A stretch of DNA of 43,567 nucleotides from Prochlorococcus sp. AG-363-C02 (GTDB lineage: Bacteria > Cyanobacteriota > Cyanobacteriia > PCC-6307 > Cyanobiaceae): contig QCFH01000012.1 of assembly GCA_003278345.1 (NCBI GenBank), positions 1 through 43,567 of the forward strand, written 5' to 3'. The number at the start of each line of letters is the position of its first letter. The first letter of the stretch is position 1. Position numbers and translations under genes: made by a program. Below the pieces are notes generated by a model, which had not been told where the DNA came from, ran no database searches, and saw only the letters and a list, made by a program, of their open reading frames with translations. Below are positions 6,360-15,253 of this stretch, one piece after another.

Positions 6360-8069
6360 TCAAAGCAATAAGTATCTTTGTGCCATTGGGAGCTCTTTTG
6401 CAGGTTCACATGTAAGCAACTCTCCATCTGCAAAGACTTCATAGGTTTGGGGGTCAACATCGATTGCAGGCAAAGCACTGTTTAGCTGCATACTTTTTTT
6501 AGAAATCTCACGAGTATTTTTAACACTTACACAGGTTTTTTGTAGACCTAGAGTTTTGGGAACACCTGAATCGATAGCTGCTTGACTAAGGAATGTAAGA
6601 GAACTTGAAGCCAAGGCACGTCCAAATGATCCAAACATTGGTCTTCCATAAACTGGTTCTGGTGTTGGTATAGATGCATTGGCATCACCCATCTGCGCCC
6701 AAGCAATAGAGCCTCCTTTAATGACAATCTCTGGCTTAATACCAAAGAACCCTGGCTTCCATAAGACTAAATCAGCCAATTTACCTACTTCTATTGAGCC
6801 AATATATTTACTCATGCCGTGTGCGATAGCAGGGTTAATCGTTACTTTTGCTATATAACGTTTTAACCTGTGATTATCATTACGACTTGAATCCTCAGCA
6901 AGAGGGCCACGTTGAACTTTCATTTTATGAGCAGTTTGAAAAGTCCGTGTAATAACTTCCCCCACTCGTCCCATGGCTTGAGAATCACTTGCAATGATTG
7001 AAAATGCACCTAAGTCATGAAGAATATCTTCTGCTGCAATTGTTTCTCGACGTATACGCGATTCAGCAAAAGCAACATCTTCTGGAATTTTTGGGTCCAA
7101 ATGATGACACACCATCAGCATGTCTAAATGTTCTTCAAGTGTATTAAGCGTATAAGGTCGTGTTGGGTTAGTGCTACTTGGGAGAACATTACCTTGCCCA
7201 CAAATTTTGATGATATCTGGCGCATGTCCTCCTCCAGCTCCTTCCGTATGAAATGTATGTATTGTCCTGCCATTAATTGCTCTAATGGTATCTTCTACAA
7301 ATCCAGCTTCGTTAAGCGTGTCAGTATGGATACACACCTGAACATCCATGCGATCAGCTACCTCTAAACAGCAATCGATTGAAGCAGGGGTTGTGCCCCA
7401 ATCTTCATGAAGCTTCAATCCACATGCTCCTGCCACAACTTGTTCTGCTAGTGCACCAGCACGACTAGCATTCCCTTTCCCAAAGAAACCCAAGTTAACA
7501 GGAAAAGCTTCTGCTGCTTGCAACATTCGTGAAATATGAAAAGAGCCAGGAGTACAGGTAGTTGCGTTAGTGCCTGTGGCTGGTCCAGTACCACCACCAA
7601 GCATTGTTGTTATGCCACTGGCTAAAGCTGTTTCAATCTGTTGAGGGCAAATGAAGTGAATATGCGTATCAATACCTCCAGCAGTCAAGATGTTCCCTTC
7701 ACCTGCAATCACTTCTGTACTAGGACCAATAATAATTTTCACAGCTTCTTGAGTGTCAGGATTACCAGCCTTTCCAATCCCAACAATTCTCCCATCTTTT
7801 ATCCCAATATCAGCTTTTACTATTCCCCACCAATCAAGAATTAGGGCATTAGTTATTACAGTATCAACGGCACCATGCTTTCTACTTTCCTGAGATTGCC
7901 CCATACCATCTCTTATAACTTTGCCTCCTCCAAATTTGACTTCATCGCCATAAACAGTATGGTCATGTTCAACCTCAAGTATTAAGGAAGTATCTGCTAG
8001 GCGTAAACGATCTCCTGTCGTTGGACCATAGGTTTCTGCGTAAGTACGTCGACTGATGTGATAAGACAT
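6360..8069 (-). CDS. ureC: Urease subunit alpha
   Basis: The catalytic subunit of nickel urease, hydrolysing urea to ammonia and carbamate in the cytoplasm. The 569-residue length is normal. All active-site residues are visible: His136 and His138 (DTHIHF), the Lys219 that becomes carbamylated (GLKLHED), His248 (IHTD), His274 (HTFHTEG), flap Cys321-His322 (MVCHHL) and Asp362 (ASDSQAMGR). Each is exactly two positions after the Klebsiella numbering. It is the last gene of ureDABC, six bases after ureB. No strong terminator follows; the next DNA is the repeat-rich gap. Confidence 0.97.
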   Translation of the reverse strand: MSYHISRRTYAETYGPTTGDRLRLADTSLILEVEHDHTVYGDEVKFGGGKVIRDGMGQSQESRKHGAVDTVITNALILDWWGIVKADIGIKDGRIVGIGKAGNPDTQEAVKIIIGPSTEVIAGEGNILTAGGIDTHIHFICPQQIETALASGITTMLGGGTGPATGTNATTCTPGSFHISRMLQAAEAFPVNLGFFGKGNASRAGALAEQVVAGACGLKLHEDWGTTPASIDCCLEVADRMDVQVCIHTDTLNEAGFVEDTIRAINGRTIHTFHTEGAGGGHAPDIIKICGQGNVLPSSTNPTRPYTLNTLEEHLDMLMVCHHLDPKIPEDVAFAESRIRRETIAAEDILHDLGAFSIIASDSQAMGRVGEVITRTFQTAHKMKVQRGPLAEDSSRNDNHRLKRYIAKVTINPAIAHGMSKYIGSIEVGKLADLVLWKPGFFGIKPEIVIKGGSIAWAQMGDANASIPTPEPVYGRPMFGSFGRALASSSLTFLSQAAIDSGVPKTLGLQKTCVSVKNTREISKKSMQLNSALPAIDVDPQTYEVFADGELLTCEPAKELPMAQRYLLL

Positions 8070-8075
8070 GAATCT

Positions 8076-8393
8076 TTAAATAATTGAGCCGTTAATTAAT
8101 CCATTAAAACCAAAGATTCTTTGATCTCCTGCAAAAGGAACAAGCCTTACATCGCGAACATCTCCAGGTTCAAATCTAATTGCAGTACCCGCAGGAATAT
8201 CAAGTCTTTTCCCAAGAGTTTGTTCTCTATCAAAAGAAAGAGCTTGGTTTGCTTCGTAAAAATGGAAATGCGAACCCACTTGAACAGGTCTATCTCCTTT
8301 GTTTGAAACAGAAATTGTAGTAACTGGTCGTCCAGCATTTAATACAATTTCACCATTTTCAGGAATTAATTCACCTGGGATCAGAGTTTTCAT
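8076..8393 (-). CDS. ureB: Urease subunit beta
   Basis: A 105-residue small structural subunit of urease. It starts [20 protein letters not shown] and carries the conserved [14 protein letters not shown] and [15 protein letters not shown] stretches. It packs against UreA and UreC in the (UreABC)3 enzyme and has no catalytic residue of its own. It lies four bases after ureA and six before ureC, so the three are clearly translated from one message. Confidence 0.97.
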   Translation of the reverse strand: MKTLIPGELIPENGEIVLNAGRPVTTISVSNKGDRPVQVGSHFHFYEANQALSFDREQTLGKRLDIPAGTAIRFEPGDVRDVRLVPFAGDQRIFGFNGLINGSII

Positions 8394-8397
8394 TTTC

Positions 8398-8700
8398 TTA
8401 ACGAATTGGATTATGCAAAGTCACAAGCTTTGTCCCATCAGGGAAAACAGCCTCTATTTGAACTTCATTCACAAGTTCAGGTATCCCTTCCATTACCTGA
8501 TCTCGACTAAGCCAAGAAGTTCCTTCTGACATTAAATCCGAAACCGTTTTACCATCTCTCGCGCCTTCAAGAACTTGAAAACTTAACAAGGCAACTGCTT
8601 CAGGGTGGTTGAGTTTGACTCCACGATTAAGCCTTCGCTCTGCAAGAAGAGCTGCCGTGACAATATGAAGCTTATCTTTTTCCTGGGGACTTAGACGCAT
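8398..8700 (-). CDS. ureA: Urease subunit gamma
   Basis: A 100-residue urease gamma subunit beginning [20 protein letters not shown], with the typical [15 protein letters not shown] and ending TLHNPIR. Together with UreB it forms the scaffold around UreC. Separate gamma and beta genes are the usual bacterial arrangement. It follows ureD after 65 bases and precedes ureB by four. Confidence 0.97.
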   Translation of the reverse strand: MRLSPQEKDKLHIVTAALLAERRLNRGVKLNHPEAVALLSFQVLEGARDGKTVSDLMSEGTSWLSRDQVMEGIPELVNEVQIEAVFPDGTKLVTLHNPIR

Positions 8701-8765
8701 AGGTTTACTAAATCTAAATTCTATTTTCGCAATACAAATGACTTAGAAAAGTTCTTTATGAACAT

Positions 8766-9656
8766 TTAGTTGTTTTCCTGAAGAGGCCAGAATCGTATTT
8801 CCTCGGGAGTGCTCAAACCTCTTCCTTTTCTAATTGCCGACCATATTCTTAAAAACCAAAATCTTGCTTGCTGCGTTGACTCACCTAAATACCGAGCAGA
8901 TATTCCTTTAGTAAGAGCAGTACAACTCATTGTTCCACTTAGATTCTTTCTGAGAGATCTACAATCATTTACCAACTGATCTATTTGTTTTCTTTCAAAT
9001 TGACTAGGTGCTATCCAAATCAAAGATCCAAAAACAGGGTTGGAAGATAATCCATGTTCTGAAGTAAGTGAATTGCCTGAAAGTTCTAACTGATCAACAA
9101 ATTCCCAATTACTAGAATGTCTAGTCTTTCTTATGATCTCAACTTTTGATCGCCAGGCACCATTACCTAAAGTTTCTCCAGACGCTGTCCTCCCTAAGCG
9201 AACAACTTCTGCACTCAAGAAACTTGCCTCTAGTGCCAATTGAACTCGCGTACATTGTTCAAAAAGAGCGCCATCAAACATCACAAGTTCCTGAGGTATC
9301 CACTCAAGATCTCCTCCTTCCTCAATACTAAAATTGCAGACTTGTTTTGCATATACTCCTTCAGGATAGATTTTTGAACGTCCAACTGTTCCATAAACTT
9401 TTTGAGCAGCAACTGTTGTCATAAGTGCACTGCTTTCCTTTTCAGATTTAACATTGAGTATTAATTCATCACCACCAATTAATCCTCCTGCAGTATGAAG
9501 AATAGGTATCTCACAACGTCCATCTTTATGACTTATGGCTTTCATTAACTTAAAAGGAGCATTAAAACTGCTTTTATGGAGAGTCAGACAATCACCGAGA
9601 GATCTTTTTGAAAAACAAAGATCACATCTACCTACCCATACATCTTTTTTACTCAT
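8766..9656 (-). CDS. ureD: Urease accessory protein UreD
   Basis: A 296-residue accessory protein that forms the UreDFG complex on apo-urease and helps deliver nickel. Conserved blocks include LHTAGGLIGGDELILNV, TTVAAQKVYGTVGRSK and LEWIPQELVMFDGALFEQ. The C-terminus holds an RFWFLRIWSAIRKG stretch. It is the first gene of ureDABC and is transcribed divergently from ureEFG, sharing a short intergenic region that has a palindrome. Confidence 0.93.
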   Translation of the reverse strand: MSKKDVWVGRCDLCFSKRSLGDCLTLHKSSFNAPFKLMKAISHKDGRCEIPILHTAGGLIGGDELILNVKSEKESSALMTTVAAQKVYGTVGRSKIYPEGVYAKQVCNFSIEEGGDLEWIPQELVMFDGALFEQCTRVQLALEASFLSAEVVRLGRTASGETLGNGAWRSKVEIIRKTRHSSNWEFVDQLELSGNSLTSEHGLSSNPVFGSLIWIAPSQFERKQIDQLVNDCRSLRKNLSGTMSCTALTKGISARYLGESTQQARFWFLRIWSAIRKGRGLSTPEEIRFWPLQENN

Positions 9657-9676
9657 AGAACCATAATTTCACTTTC

Positions 9677-9702
9677 GAGAGTATTTTGATTAATCTACTC
9701 TC
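9677..9702. promoter_or_regulatory. Palindrome between ureD and ureE
   Basis: GAGAGTA at 9677-9683 and TACTCTC at 9696-9702 are perfect inverted 7-mers separated by 12 bases. They sit in the short divergent promoter region. The GTA...TAC ends recall an NtcA site, but that needs a spacing of eight, not twelve, so a different regulator or chance must be considered. Confidence 0.35.
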
Positions 9703-9730
9703 ATTGGATCTTCTTTTTCAGATCATACAC

Positions 9731-10183
9731 TTGAACAACAACGCAATTGTGCTAACTCATCGTTTGCAAAATGATAATAAAGATCATTCCCATACTCTTG
9801 AGTTAACTGCTCAAGAAAGAAAGAAATTACGTGGAAGAAGAATGACTTTATGTGGAGTGGAGTTGCTTTTACAGTTACCACGAGAAGGTCCTTTAATACC
9901 AGGAGATCTACTACTAGGAGAAAACACTTCTTATAGAGTTCTTATAACTGCCGCAATAGAAGACTTATTAGAAGTTAGTGCATCTTCAACTTTGCAACTA
10001 ATGCAAGCTTCATATCACCTTGGCAATCGTCATGTTGATTTAGAGGTACAAGAAACTAACCTTTTCCTTGAATCAGACCCAGTACTAAAAAAAATGCTTC
10101 TTGAAAGAGGACTTTTTGTTAAAAGCATTAGGAAAGCTTTTTTCCCTGAGGGAGGAGCATATGCACATGCTCACTCAAATTAA
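9731..10183 (+). CDS. ureE: Urease accessory protein UreE (nickel chaperone)
   Basis: UreE binds nickel and passes it to UreG for urease activation. The recognisable protein begins at AIVLTHRL and continues through LELTAQERKKLRGRR, LLLQLPREGPLIPGDLLL and the nickel-site region ASYHLGNRHVDLEV. It ends with a short His-containing tail (YAHAHSN) rather than a long poly-His tail. There is no ATG: in-frame candidates are TTG at 9686, TTG at 9731 and GTG at 9749. I chose 9731 because it gives 150 residues, a normal length, and leaves the divergent promoter palindrome free. ureF follows after three bases. Confidence 0.9.
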   Translation: MNNNAIVLTHRLQNDNKDHSHTLELTAQERKKLRGRRMTLCGVELLLQLPREGPLIPGDLLLGENTSYRVLITAAIEDLLEVSASSTLQLMQASYHLGNRHVDLEVQETNLFLESDPVLKKMLLERGLFVKSIRKAFFPEGGAYAHAHSN

Positions 10184-10186
10184 ATA

Positions 10187-10861
10187 ATGACTTCTCTGGG
10201 AATGCTCCAACTAGTAAGCCCTGCATTACCAGTAGGTGGATTTAGTTACTCAGAAGGACTTGAATGGCAAATACAAAAAGGGAAAATTAACAATGAATCT
10301 ACTCTTTATGAATGGTTAAAAGCTGAACTACTAAGAGGTCAAATTAGGCTTGAAGCCTCTGCACAATCCTTCATCAGAGACTCTCTAGAAAAATGTCACC
10401 GCAATAATAAAAAGGATGCAATAGCAAATTTAGTTGAATGGGATAATTGGCTATTAGCTTTAAGAGACTCCGATAAAATACGTGATCAACAAAAGCAAAT
10501 GGGGAAATCTCTTATGCAATTATTAGAGAAACTTGGATCTTCTCTTCCGGAGGAAACGAAAAAATTTTCCTGGCCATCAGCTTGGGGATGTGGAGGTTTT
10601 TTTTGGCAATTATCAAAACTTGAAGTTATTGAAGGTTATCTTTACAGCTGGGTAGCCAATCAATTAAGTGCAGGGATTAGGCTTATGCCTCTTGGACCAA
10701 CAGAAGCACAACAAATACAATATTCGTTATTATATTTAATTGAAACAGAGGCAAAGGAGCTACTTACTAAAAATCCGCATCAACTTTGGACAGGAGATGT
10801 TGGGGCAACCATTGCGCAATCATCTCATTCAGAGCTTTACTCAAGATTATTTCGAAGCTAA
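10187..10861 (+). CDS. ureF: Urease accessory protein UreF
   Basis: A 224-residue helical protein of the urease activation complex, acting with UreD and gating UreG GTP hydrolysis. Family features are [20 protein letters not shown] near the N-terminus and the later [13 protein letters not shown] stretch. It starts three bases after ureE, and its TAA shares one base with the ureG ATG, so translation is coupled. Confidence 0.95.
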   Translation: MTSLGMLQLVSPALPVGGFSYSEGLEWQIQKGKINNESTLYEWLKAELLRGQIRLEASAQSFIRDSLEKCHRNNKKDAIANLVEWDNWLLALRDSDKIRDQQKQMGKSLMQLLEKLGSSLPEETKKFSWPSAWGCGGFFWQLSKLEVIEGYLYSWVANQLSAGIRLMPLGPTEAQQIQYSLLYLIETEAKELLTKNPHQLWTGDVGATIAQSSHSELYSRLFRS

Positions 10862-11466
10862 TGACAAGCAAATTAAGGCTAGGAGTAGCAGGACCAGTTG
10901 GCTCTGGCAAAACAGCTCTTATAGAAAGTCTATGCAAAAAGCTCAGAGACAAACTCGAATTAGCAGTTGTTACAAATGATATTTTTACCAAAGAAGATGC
11001 TCAACACCTTACTCGCTGCGGTGCACTCCCTCCTGAAAGAATTAAAGGGGTAGAAACTGGTGGGTGTCCCCATACTGCGATTCGTGAAGACTGCTCAATC
11101 AATCGTGCTGCTGTAGAGGAATTAGAAAAAGAGTTTCCAAAGCTTGATCTAATATTTGTAGAAAGTGGAGGAGACAATCTAGCCGCAAGCTTCAGCCCAG
11201 AATTAGTAGACATATGTATTTATGTGATTGATGTAGCAGGTGGAGATAAAATTCCCAGGAAAGGAGGTCCAGGAATTACAAGATCTGATTTACTTGTGAT
11301 TAATAAAATTGATCTTGCAGATTTTGTAGGTGCAAACCTAAAAATCATGGAAGAAGACACATTAAAAATGCGAGGGGCACTTCCATGGTGCTTTACTGAC
11401 ATCAAACATGAGAAAGGACTAGATAAAGTTATCGAATTTCTGTTAAATCAAATACCAAAAACATAA
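10861..11466 (+). CDS. ureG: Urease accessory GTPase UreG
   Basis: A G3E-family GTPase that powers nickel insertion into urease. The 201-residue protein starts [20 protein letters not shown] with Walker A at residues 11-18. Then come the nickel-binding C-P-H motif (Cys69-His71, in [11 protein letters not shown]), FVESGGDNL and the guanine motif NKID. A longer frame opening at 10786 overlaps ureF and lacks family similarity, so the ATG at 10861 is right. It is the last of ureEFG; urtA follows after about 150 bases with its own promoter. Confidence 0.97.
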   Translation: MTSKLRLGVAGPVGSGKTALIESLCKKLRDKLELAVVTNDIFTKEDAQHLTRCGALPPERIKGVETGGCPHTAIREDCSINRAAVEELEKEFPKLDLIFVESGGDNLAASFSPELVDICIYVIDVAGGDKIPRKGGPGITRSDLLVINKIDLADFVGANLKIMEEDTLKMRGALPWCFTDIKHEKGLDKVIEFLLNQIPKT

Positions 11467-11522
11467 AAAAGGTATTCATAAATACAGTTAAGAACTATTT
11501 TCTTCTACAAATTGCTTTATCT

Positions 11523-11536
11523 GTAAGATTAGATAC
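11523..11536 (+). promoter_or_regulatory. NtcA binding site of the urt operon
   Basis: GTAAGATTAGATAC is a perfect GTA-N8-TAC palindrome for NtcA, the global nitrogen activator of cyanobacteria. A TAN3T-type -10 box, TAACTT, lies at 11559-11564, 22 bases after the site. That is the spacing of classical NtcA-activated promoters. It predicts induction of urtABCDE under nitrogen limitation. Confidence 0.8.
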
Positions 11537-11558
11537 AAAGATAAGTCGTACTGTTAAT

Positions 11559-11564
11559 TAACTT
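11559..11564 (+). promoter_or_regulatory. Predicted -10 box of the urtA promoter
   Basis: TAACTT fits TAN3T and is 22 bases downstream of the NtcA site. Transcription would begin near 11571, giving a leader of roughly 40 bases before the urtA ATG. An overlapping TAATTA at 11555-11560 is an alternative. Confidence 0.55.
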
Positions 11565-11612
11565 CCTTAAACAATATTTAAGCAGAGCTTAAAGGCTCAT
11601 CAATTTTCATTA

Positions 11613-12890
11613 ATGAATCTCTCAAGGAAAATCTTTACAGGCATTGCAACAGCAGCAATGGCAACAACGGTTACTGCCTGTGGCGGCTCAGACTCATCGG
11701 GTAATTTTGATGATTCCGTGACTGTTGGTATCCTTCATTCCCTTTCAGGGACAATGGCTATTTCTGAATCTACGCTTGTCGATACTGAGAAGATGGCTAT
11801 TGAAGAAATCAATGCTTCTGGAGGTGTTTTTGTAGATGGAAAATTTCATAAAATTGAATATATTGTTGAAGACGGTGCCTCTGACTGGCCAACTTTTGCA
11901 GAAAAATCTAAGAAGCTAATAGACCAAGATAAAGTCCCTGTTGTATTTGGTGGTTGGACATCTGCAAGTCGTAAAGCAATGCTTCCAGTTTACGAATCTA
12001 AAGATGCTTTTCTTTATTACCCAATCCAATATGAAGCTCAAGAATGTTCAAACAATATCTTCTATACAGGTGCAACTCCTAACCAACAATCCGAGCCTGC
12101 AACAGAATTTATGTTTAAGCGCTCACCTGCAGCGGGAAAACCCTTTTTCCTTGTAGGTTCTGACTATGTCTTCCCAAGAACTTCTAATACAATTACTAAA
12201 GCTCAAGTAAAAGCACTAGGAGGCAAGGTAGTAGGTGAAGATTATTTGCCTCTAGGTAATACCGAAGTAGCTCCAATTATTTCAAAAATAAAAGTAGCTC
12301 TTCCTTCAGGTGGAATAATTATCAACACCTTAAATGGTGATCAAAACGTTGCCTTTTTCAAGCAAATTCAAGATGCAGGTATTACTCCTTCTAATGGCTA
12401 CTACGTCATGAATTATTCAATTGCTGAAGAAGAAATTAGTACAATTGGGCCAGAATTTCTTGAGGGGCATTATGGTGCATGGAATTATATGATGTCTATT
12501 GATTCAGTTGCTTCCAAGAAATTTGCTGCAAGATTTAAGAAGAGATGGGGTGCAGATCGAGTGGTAGCCGACCCTCAGGAATCTGCTTACAACATGGTTT
12601 ATCTTTGGAAGCAAGCCGTAGAGAAAGCCGGTACATTTGATGATAATGCTGTTAGGGAAGCTTTGGTTGGTGAAAAATTTGATGCTCCCCAAGGTCCTGT
12701 AGAGGTTATGCCTAACCATCATTTATCTCAAACAGTGAGAATAGGTCAAATAAATTCAGAAGGTGGATTTACAATTCTTGAGGAAACAGGAGTTGTTCTT
12801 CCACAAGCATGGAATCAAAAACATCCAAGTTCTAAAGGCTATGCTTGTGATTGGACAGATGCTTCAAAAGGTGAGAAATATAAACTTTAA
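11613..12890 (+). CDS. urtA: Urea ABC transporter substrate-binding lipoprotein
   Basis: A 425-residue periplasmic binding protein for urea. The N-terminus is a lipoprotein signal: basic MNLSRKIF, hydrophobic ATAAMATTV and a lipobox ending at Cys23 (TVTAC-GGSDSSG). The mature part opens VTVGILHSLSGTMAISESTL, as in UrtA/AmiC-type binding proteins of the HAAT family, and contains FVGGWTSASRKAMLPVYE-like and FYPIQYEAQECS-like blocks. It is the first gene of urtABCDE, placed behind the NtcA site. A hairpin follows its stop, which would favour higher expression of this subunit. Confidence 0.95.
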   Translation: MNLSRKIFTGIATAAMATTVTACGGSDSSGNFDDSVTVGILHSLSGTMAISESTLVDTEKMAIEEINASGGVFVDGKFHKIEYIVEDGASDWPTFAEKSKKLIDQDKVPVVFGGWTSASRKAMLPVYESKDAFLYYPIQYEAQECSNNIFYTGATPNQQSEPATEFMFKRSPAAGKPFFLVGSDYVFPRTSNTITKAQVKALGGKVVGEDYLPLGNTEVAPIISKIKVALPSGGIIINTLNGDQNVAFFKQIQDAGITPSNGYYVMNYSIAEEEISTIGPEFLEGHYGAWNYMMSIDSVASKKFAARFKKRWGADRVVADPQESAYNMVYLWKQAVEKAGTFDDNAVREALVGEKFDAPQGPVEVMPNHHLSQTVRIGQINSEGGFTILEETGVVLPQAWNQKHPSSKGYACDWTDASKGEKYKL

Positions 12891-12920
12891 TAAAGTCCTT
12901 CCCCTTTATAAATAGACTCC

Positions 12921-12947
12921 AGGAGGATCATTTTTTATGGTCCTCCT
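12921..12947 (+). terminator. Intercistronic hairpin between urtA and urtB
   Basis: AGGAGGATCAT pairs with ATGGTCCTCCT around a five-T loop, giving an 11-bp stem with one G-T wobble. It is followed by TTAAAACTT, only a weak T-run. It could be a partial terminator or an mRNA-stabilising stem, leaving more urtA message than permease message. Confidence 0.55.
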
Positions 12948-12967
12948 TAAAACTTCATGAATAAATA

Positions 12968-14122
12968 ATGCAACTTATTATAGAAAGTCTTTTCAACAGT
13001 GTGGCTATAGGTTCTGTATTGCTTATTGCAGCACTTGGTCTTGCAATTGTTTTTGGATTAATGGGTGTCATTAATCTTGCTCATGGTGAATTAATGATGG
13101 TTGGTGCCTATTCAACTTATGTAATCCAATTGATTTTCAAATTGCCAATCCTAAAACCTTTTTATGATATCTATGTTCTTGTAGCCATAGTAGTTGCTTT
13201 TATTGTTAGTGGCGTTGTGGGAATCCTACTAGAGCGAACAGTAATCAGACGCTTATACGGAAGTCCTCTTGAAACACTGCTAGCGACATGGGGAGTAAGT
13301 CTTATTCTTCAACAATTTGTCAGGAGTGTACCTTTGGCCTATGCCACAGGCTTTGTAGTCACGATTTTTATTTCTTTGCTTTTTTCAACTTTCACTCCTA
13401 AAAAATTATTCCAAGGTAGTAGAGGAAAACTAATTAAAGCAGGTGCTTTGAGCACTTCTGCTGTTGCAGGAGTTTTAACCGCAGGGTTGTTAGCTTCACT
13501 AGTTAGCAAGTTAAGTAGAGCAAGTGCAAGAAATGTTGACGTTACAGCTCCTGCCTGGATGAGAGGAGGCATTGATTTGTTTGGAATGACATTCCCAAAA
13601 ACACGTTTACTTATTATTTTTATCACTATTATTTCTGTTATTGCTGTTAGTTTCTTTCTGAACAAGAGTGTGTGGGGAGTGCGAATTCGTGCTGTAACTC
13701 AAAATCGAGAGATGAGTGAATGCTTAGGGATTTCTACAGAAAACGTAGACCTTATAACTTTTGGGATTGGTTCAGGTCTTGCTGGAATTGCAGGAGTTGC
13801 TGTTTCACTTCTTGGTTCAGTAGGACCAAATGTAGGTGTTAATTATATTGTTGGATGCTTCATGGTTGTAGTTCTAGGAGGGGTTGGAAATCTTTTGGGA
13901 ACTGTAATTGCTTCTTTTTCTATAGGATTATTAACAGACATTATTGGATCAGGGAGGCTTCTAACTATTTGGCCAAATATGCCTCATCAATTGGCTTCGA
14001 CAGTTGATTTTTTCTCGACAACAAGCATGGCTCGTGTCATGGTTTTTGCTTTAATAGTCGCCTTTCTTCAATATCGACCAGCAGGATTATTCCCTCAAAA
14101 AGGGCGCATGATGGAGTCTTAG
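12968..14122 (+). CDS. urtB: Urea ABC transporter permease UrtB
   Basis: A LivH-type inner-membrane permease of 384 residues. It begins with a helix, then GLAIVFGLMGVINLAHGELMM, typical of this family, and later GVRIRAVTQNREMSECLGI, the cytoplasmic coupling loop, and GVGNLLGTVIASF. Between about residues 125 and 190 there is an extra stretch with two hydrophobic segments before NVDVTAPAWMRGG, making it longer than most LivH proteins. It pairs with UrtC. urtC starts three bases after its stop. Confidence 0.93.
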   Translation: MQLIIESLFNSVAIGSVLLIAALGLAIVFGLMGVINLAHGELMMVGAYSTYVIQLIFKLPILKPFYDIYVLVAIVVAFIVSGVVGILLERTVIRRLYGSPLETLLATWGVSLILQQFVRSVPLAYATGFVVTIFISLLFSTFTPKKLFQGSRGKLIKAGALSTSAVAGVLTAGLLASLVSKLSRASARNVDVTAPAWMRGGIDLFGMTFPKTRLLIIFITIISVIAVSFFLNKSVWGVRIRAVTQNREMSECLGISTENVDLITFGIGSGLAGIAGVAVSLLGSVGPNVGVNYIVGCFMVVVLGGVGNLLGTVIASFSIGLLTDIIGSGRLLTIWPNMPHQLASTVDFFSTTSMARVMVFALIVAFLQYRPAGLFPQKGRMMES

Positions 14123-14125
14123 CTT

Positions 14126-15253
14126 ATGAATAATTCACATACTTTAAAAGGAAGACTATCATTATTTATTTGGATAGTTATCATTGCAGCATTAGTTTCT
14201 GCTCCTTCGATACTTCCAGTTTTTAGACTTAATTTATTAGGTCGTTATTTATCCTTAGCTATTGTTGCCCTTGGGGTAGATCTTATTTGGGGTTTTACAG
14301 GCTTATTAAGTCTTGGTCAAGGTATTTTCTTTGCCTTAGGGGGTTATTGCGCTGCAATGTATTTACAACTAAATAGCTCTGGAGATTTTCCAAACGGAAT
14401 TCCAGAATTTTTTGGATTATATGGTGTCAACAAACTTCCTTTCTTCTGGGAACCTTTTCATTCTTCTCTTTTTACCATTATTGCTATTTGGCTTATCCCA
14501 GCTGCAGTAGCCGCTTTATTGGGATTCCTTGTTTTTCGTAACCGTATAAAAGGTGTTTATTTTTCTATCCTTACACAAGCAGCACTTTTAGTTTTCTTTA
14601 ATTTCTTTAATGGTCAGCAAAAATTAATCAATGGAACAAATGGCTTAAAAACAGATGTGACATTTCTTTTCGGACAATTGGTTGGATCTGAATCTGTTCA
14701 AAGATGGTTCTTTTGGGTCACCGCTTTATTAGTAATTTTTGCCTGGTGCTTTTCTAAATGGGTTGTTAGAGGTCTCTTTGGAAATGTATTAATCGGTATA
14801 CGAGATGATGAGCCTAGAATTCGGTTTACTGGTTATAATCCAACATTATTTAAAACCATTATATTTGCTATAGCTGGCGGTTTGGCAGGTATATCTGGTG
14901 CTTTATACACTGTTCAATCTGGAATAGTTTCACCACAGTTTATGACAGTGCCGTTCTCGATAGAAATGGTTATTTGGGTTGCGGTAGGTGGAAGAGGTAC
15001 TCTGCTTGGGGCAATAATTGGTGCCGTATGCATCAATTATGCAAAAAGTTTGATTAGCGAAGCTCTTCCAGCAAGTTGGATGTTCATACAAGGTGGTTTA
15101 TTTATTCTAGTTGTAACTGCTTTGCCAGAAGGAGTTTTAGGTTGGATTCAAGGGAATGGTCCTAGAAATCTACTTTCTCGCTTAGGCATCTCAAGGTATT
15201 CGACAACATATCCCAAAGTAGAAATAGATCAAACTCAGGAGATAGAGTTATGA
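14126..15253 (+). CDS. urtC: Urea ABC transporter permease UrtC
   Basis: The LivM-type partner permease, 375 residues with about ten hydrophobic segments. Conserved parts are LGVDLIWGFTGLLSLGQGIFFALGGY near residue 50, IRDDEPRIRFTGYNP in the coupling loop and WVAVGGRGTLLGAIIGA near the C-terminus. It forms the membrane channel with UrtB. Its TGA overlaps the urtD ATG by four bases. Confidence 0.94.
   Translation: MNNSHTLKGRLSLFIWIVIIAALVSAPSILPVFRLNLLGRYLSLAIVALGVDLIWGFTGLLSLGQGIFFALGGYCAAMYLQLNSSGDFPNGIPEFFGLYGVNKLPFFWEPFHSSLFTIIAIWLIPAAVAALLGFLVFRNRIKGVYFSILTQAALLVFFNFFNGQQKLINGTNGLKTDVTFLFGQLVGSESVQRWFFWVTALLVIFAWCFSKWVVRGLFGNVLIGIRDDEPRIRFTGYNPTLFKTIIFAIAGGLAGISGALYTVQSGIVSPQFMTVPFSIEMVIWVAVGGRGTLLGAIIGAVCINYAKSLISEALPASWMFIQGGLFILVVTALPEGVLGWIQGNGPRNLLSRLGISRYSTTYPKVEIDQTQEIEL

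Noticed and set aside
9681-9698. NtcA site in the ureD/ureE gap
   Set aside because: GTA and TAC are 12 bases apart, not eight, so it does not fit the NtcA consensus.
10786-10860. Longer N-terminus for UreG
   Set aside because: It overlaps ureF and lacks UreG similarity; the ATG at 10861 is in the expected place.
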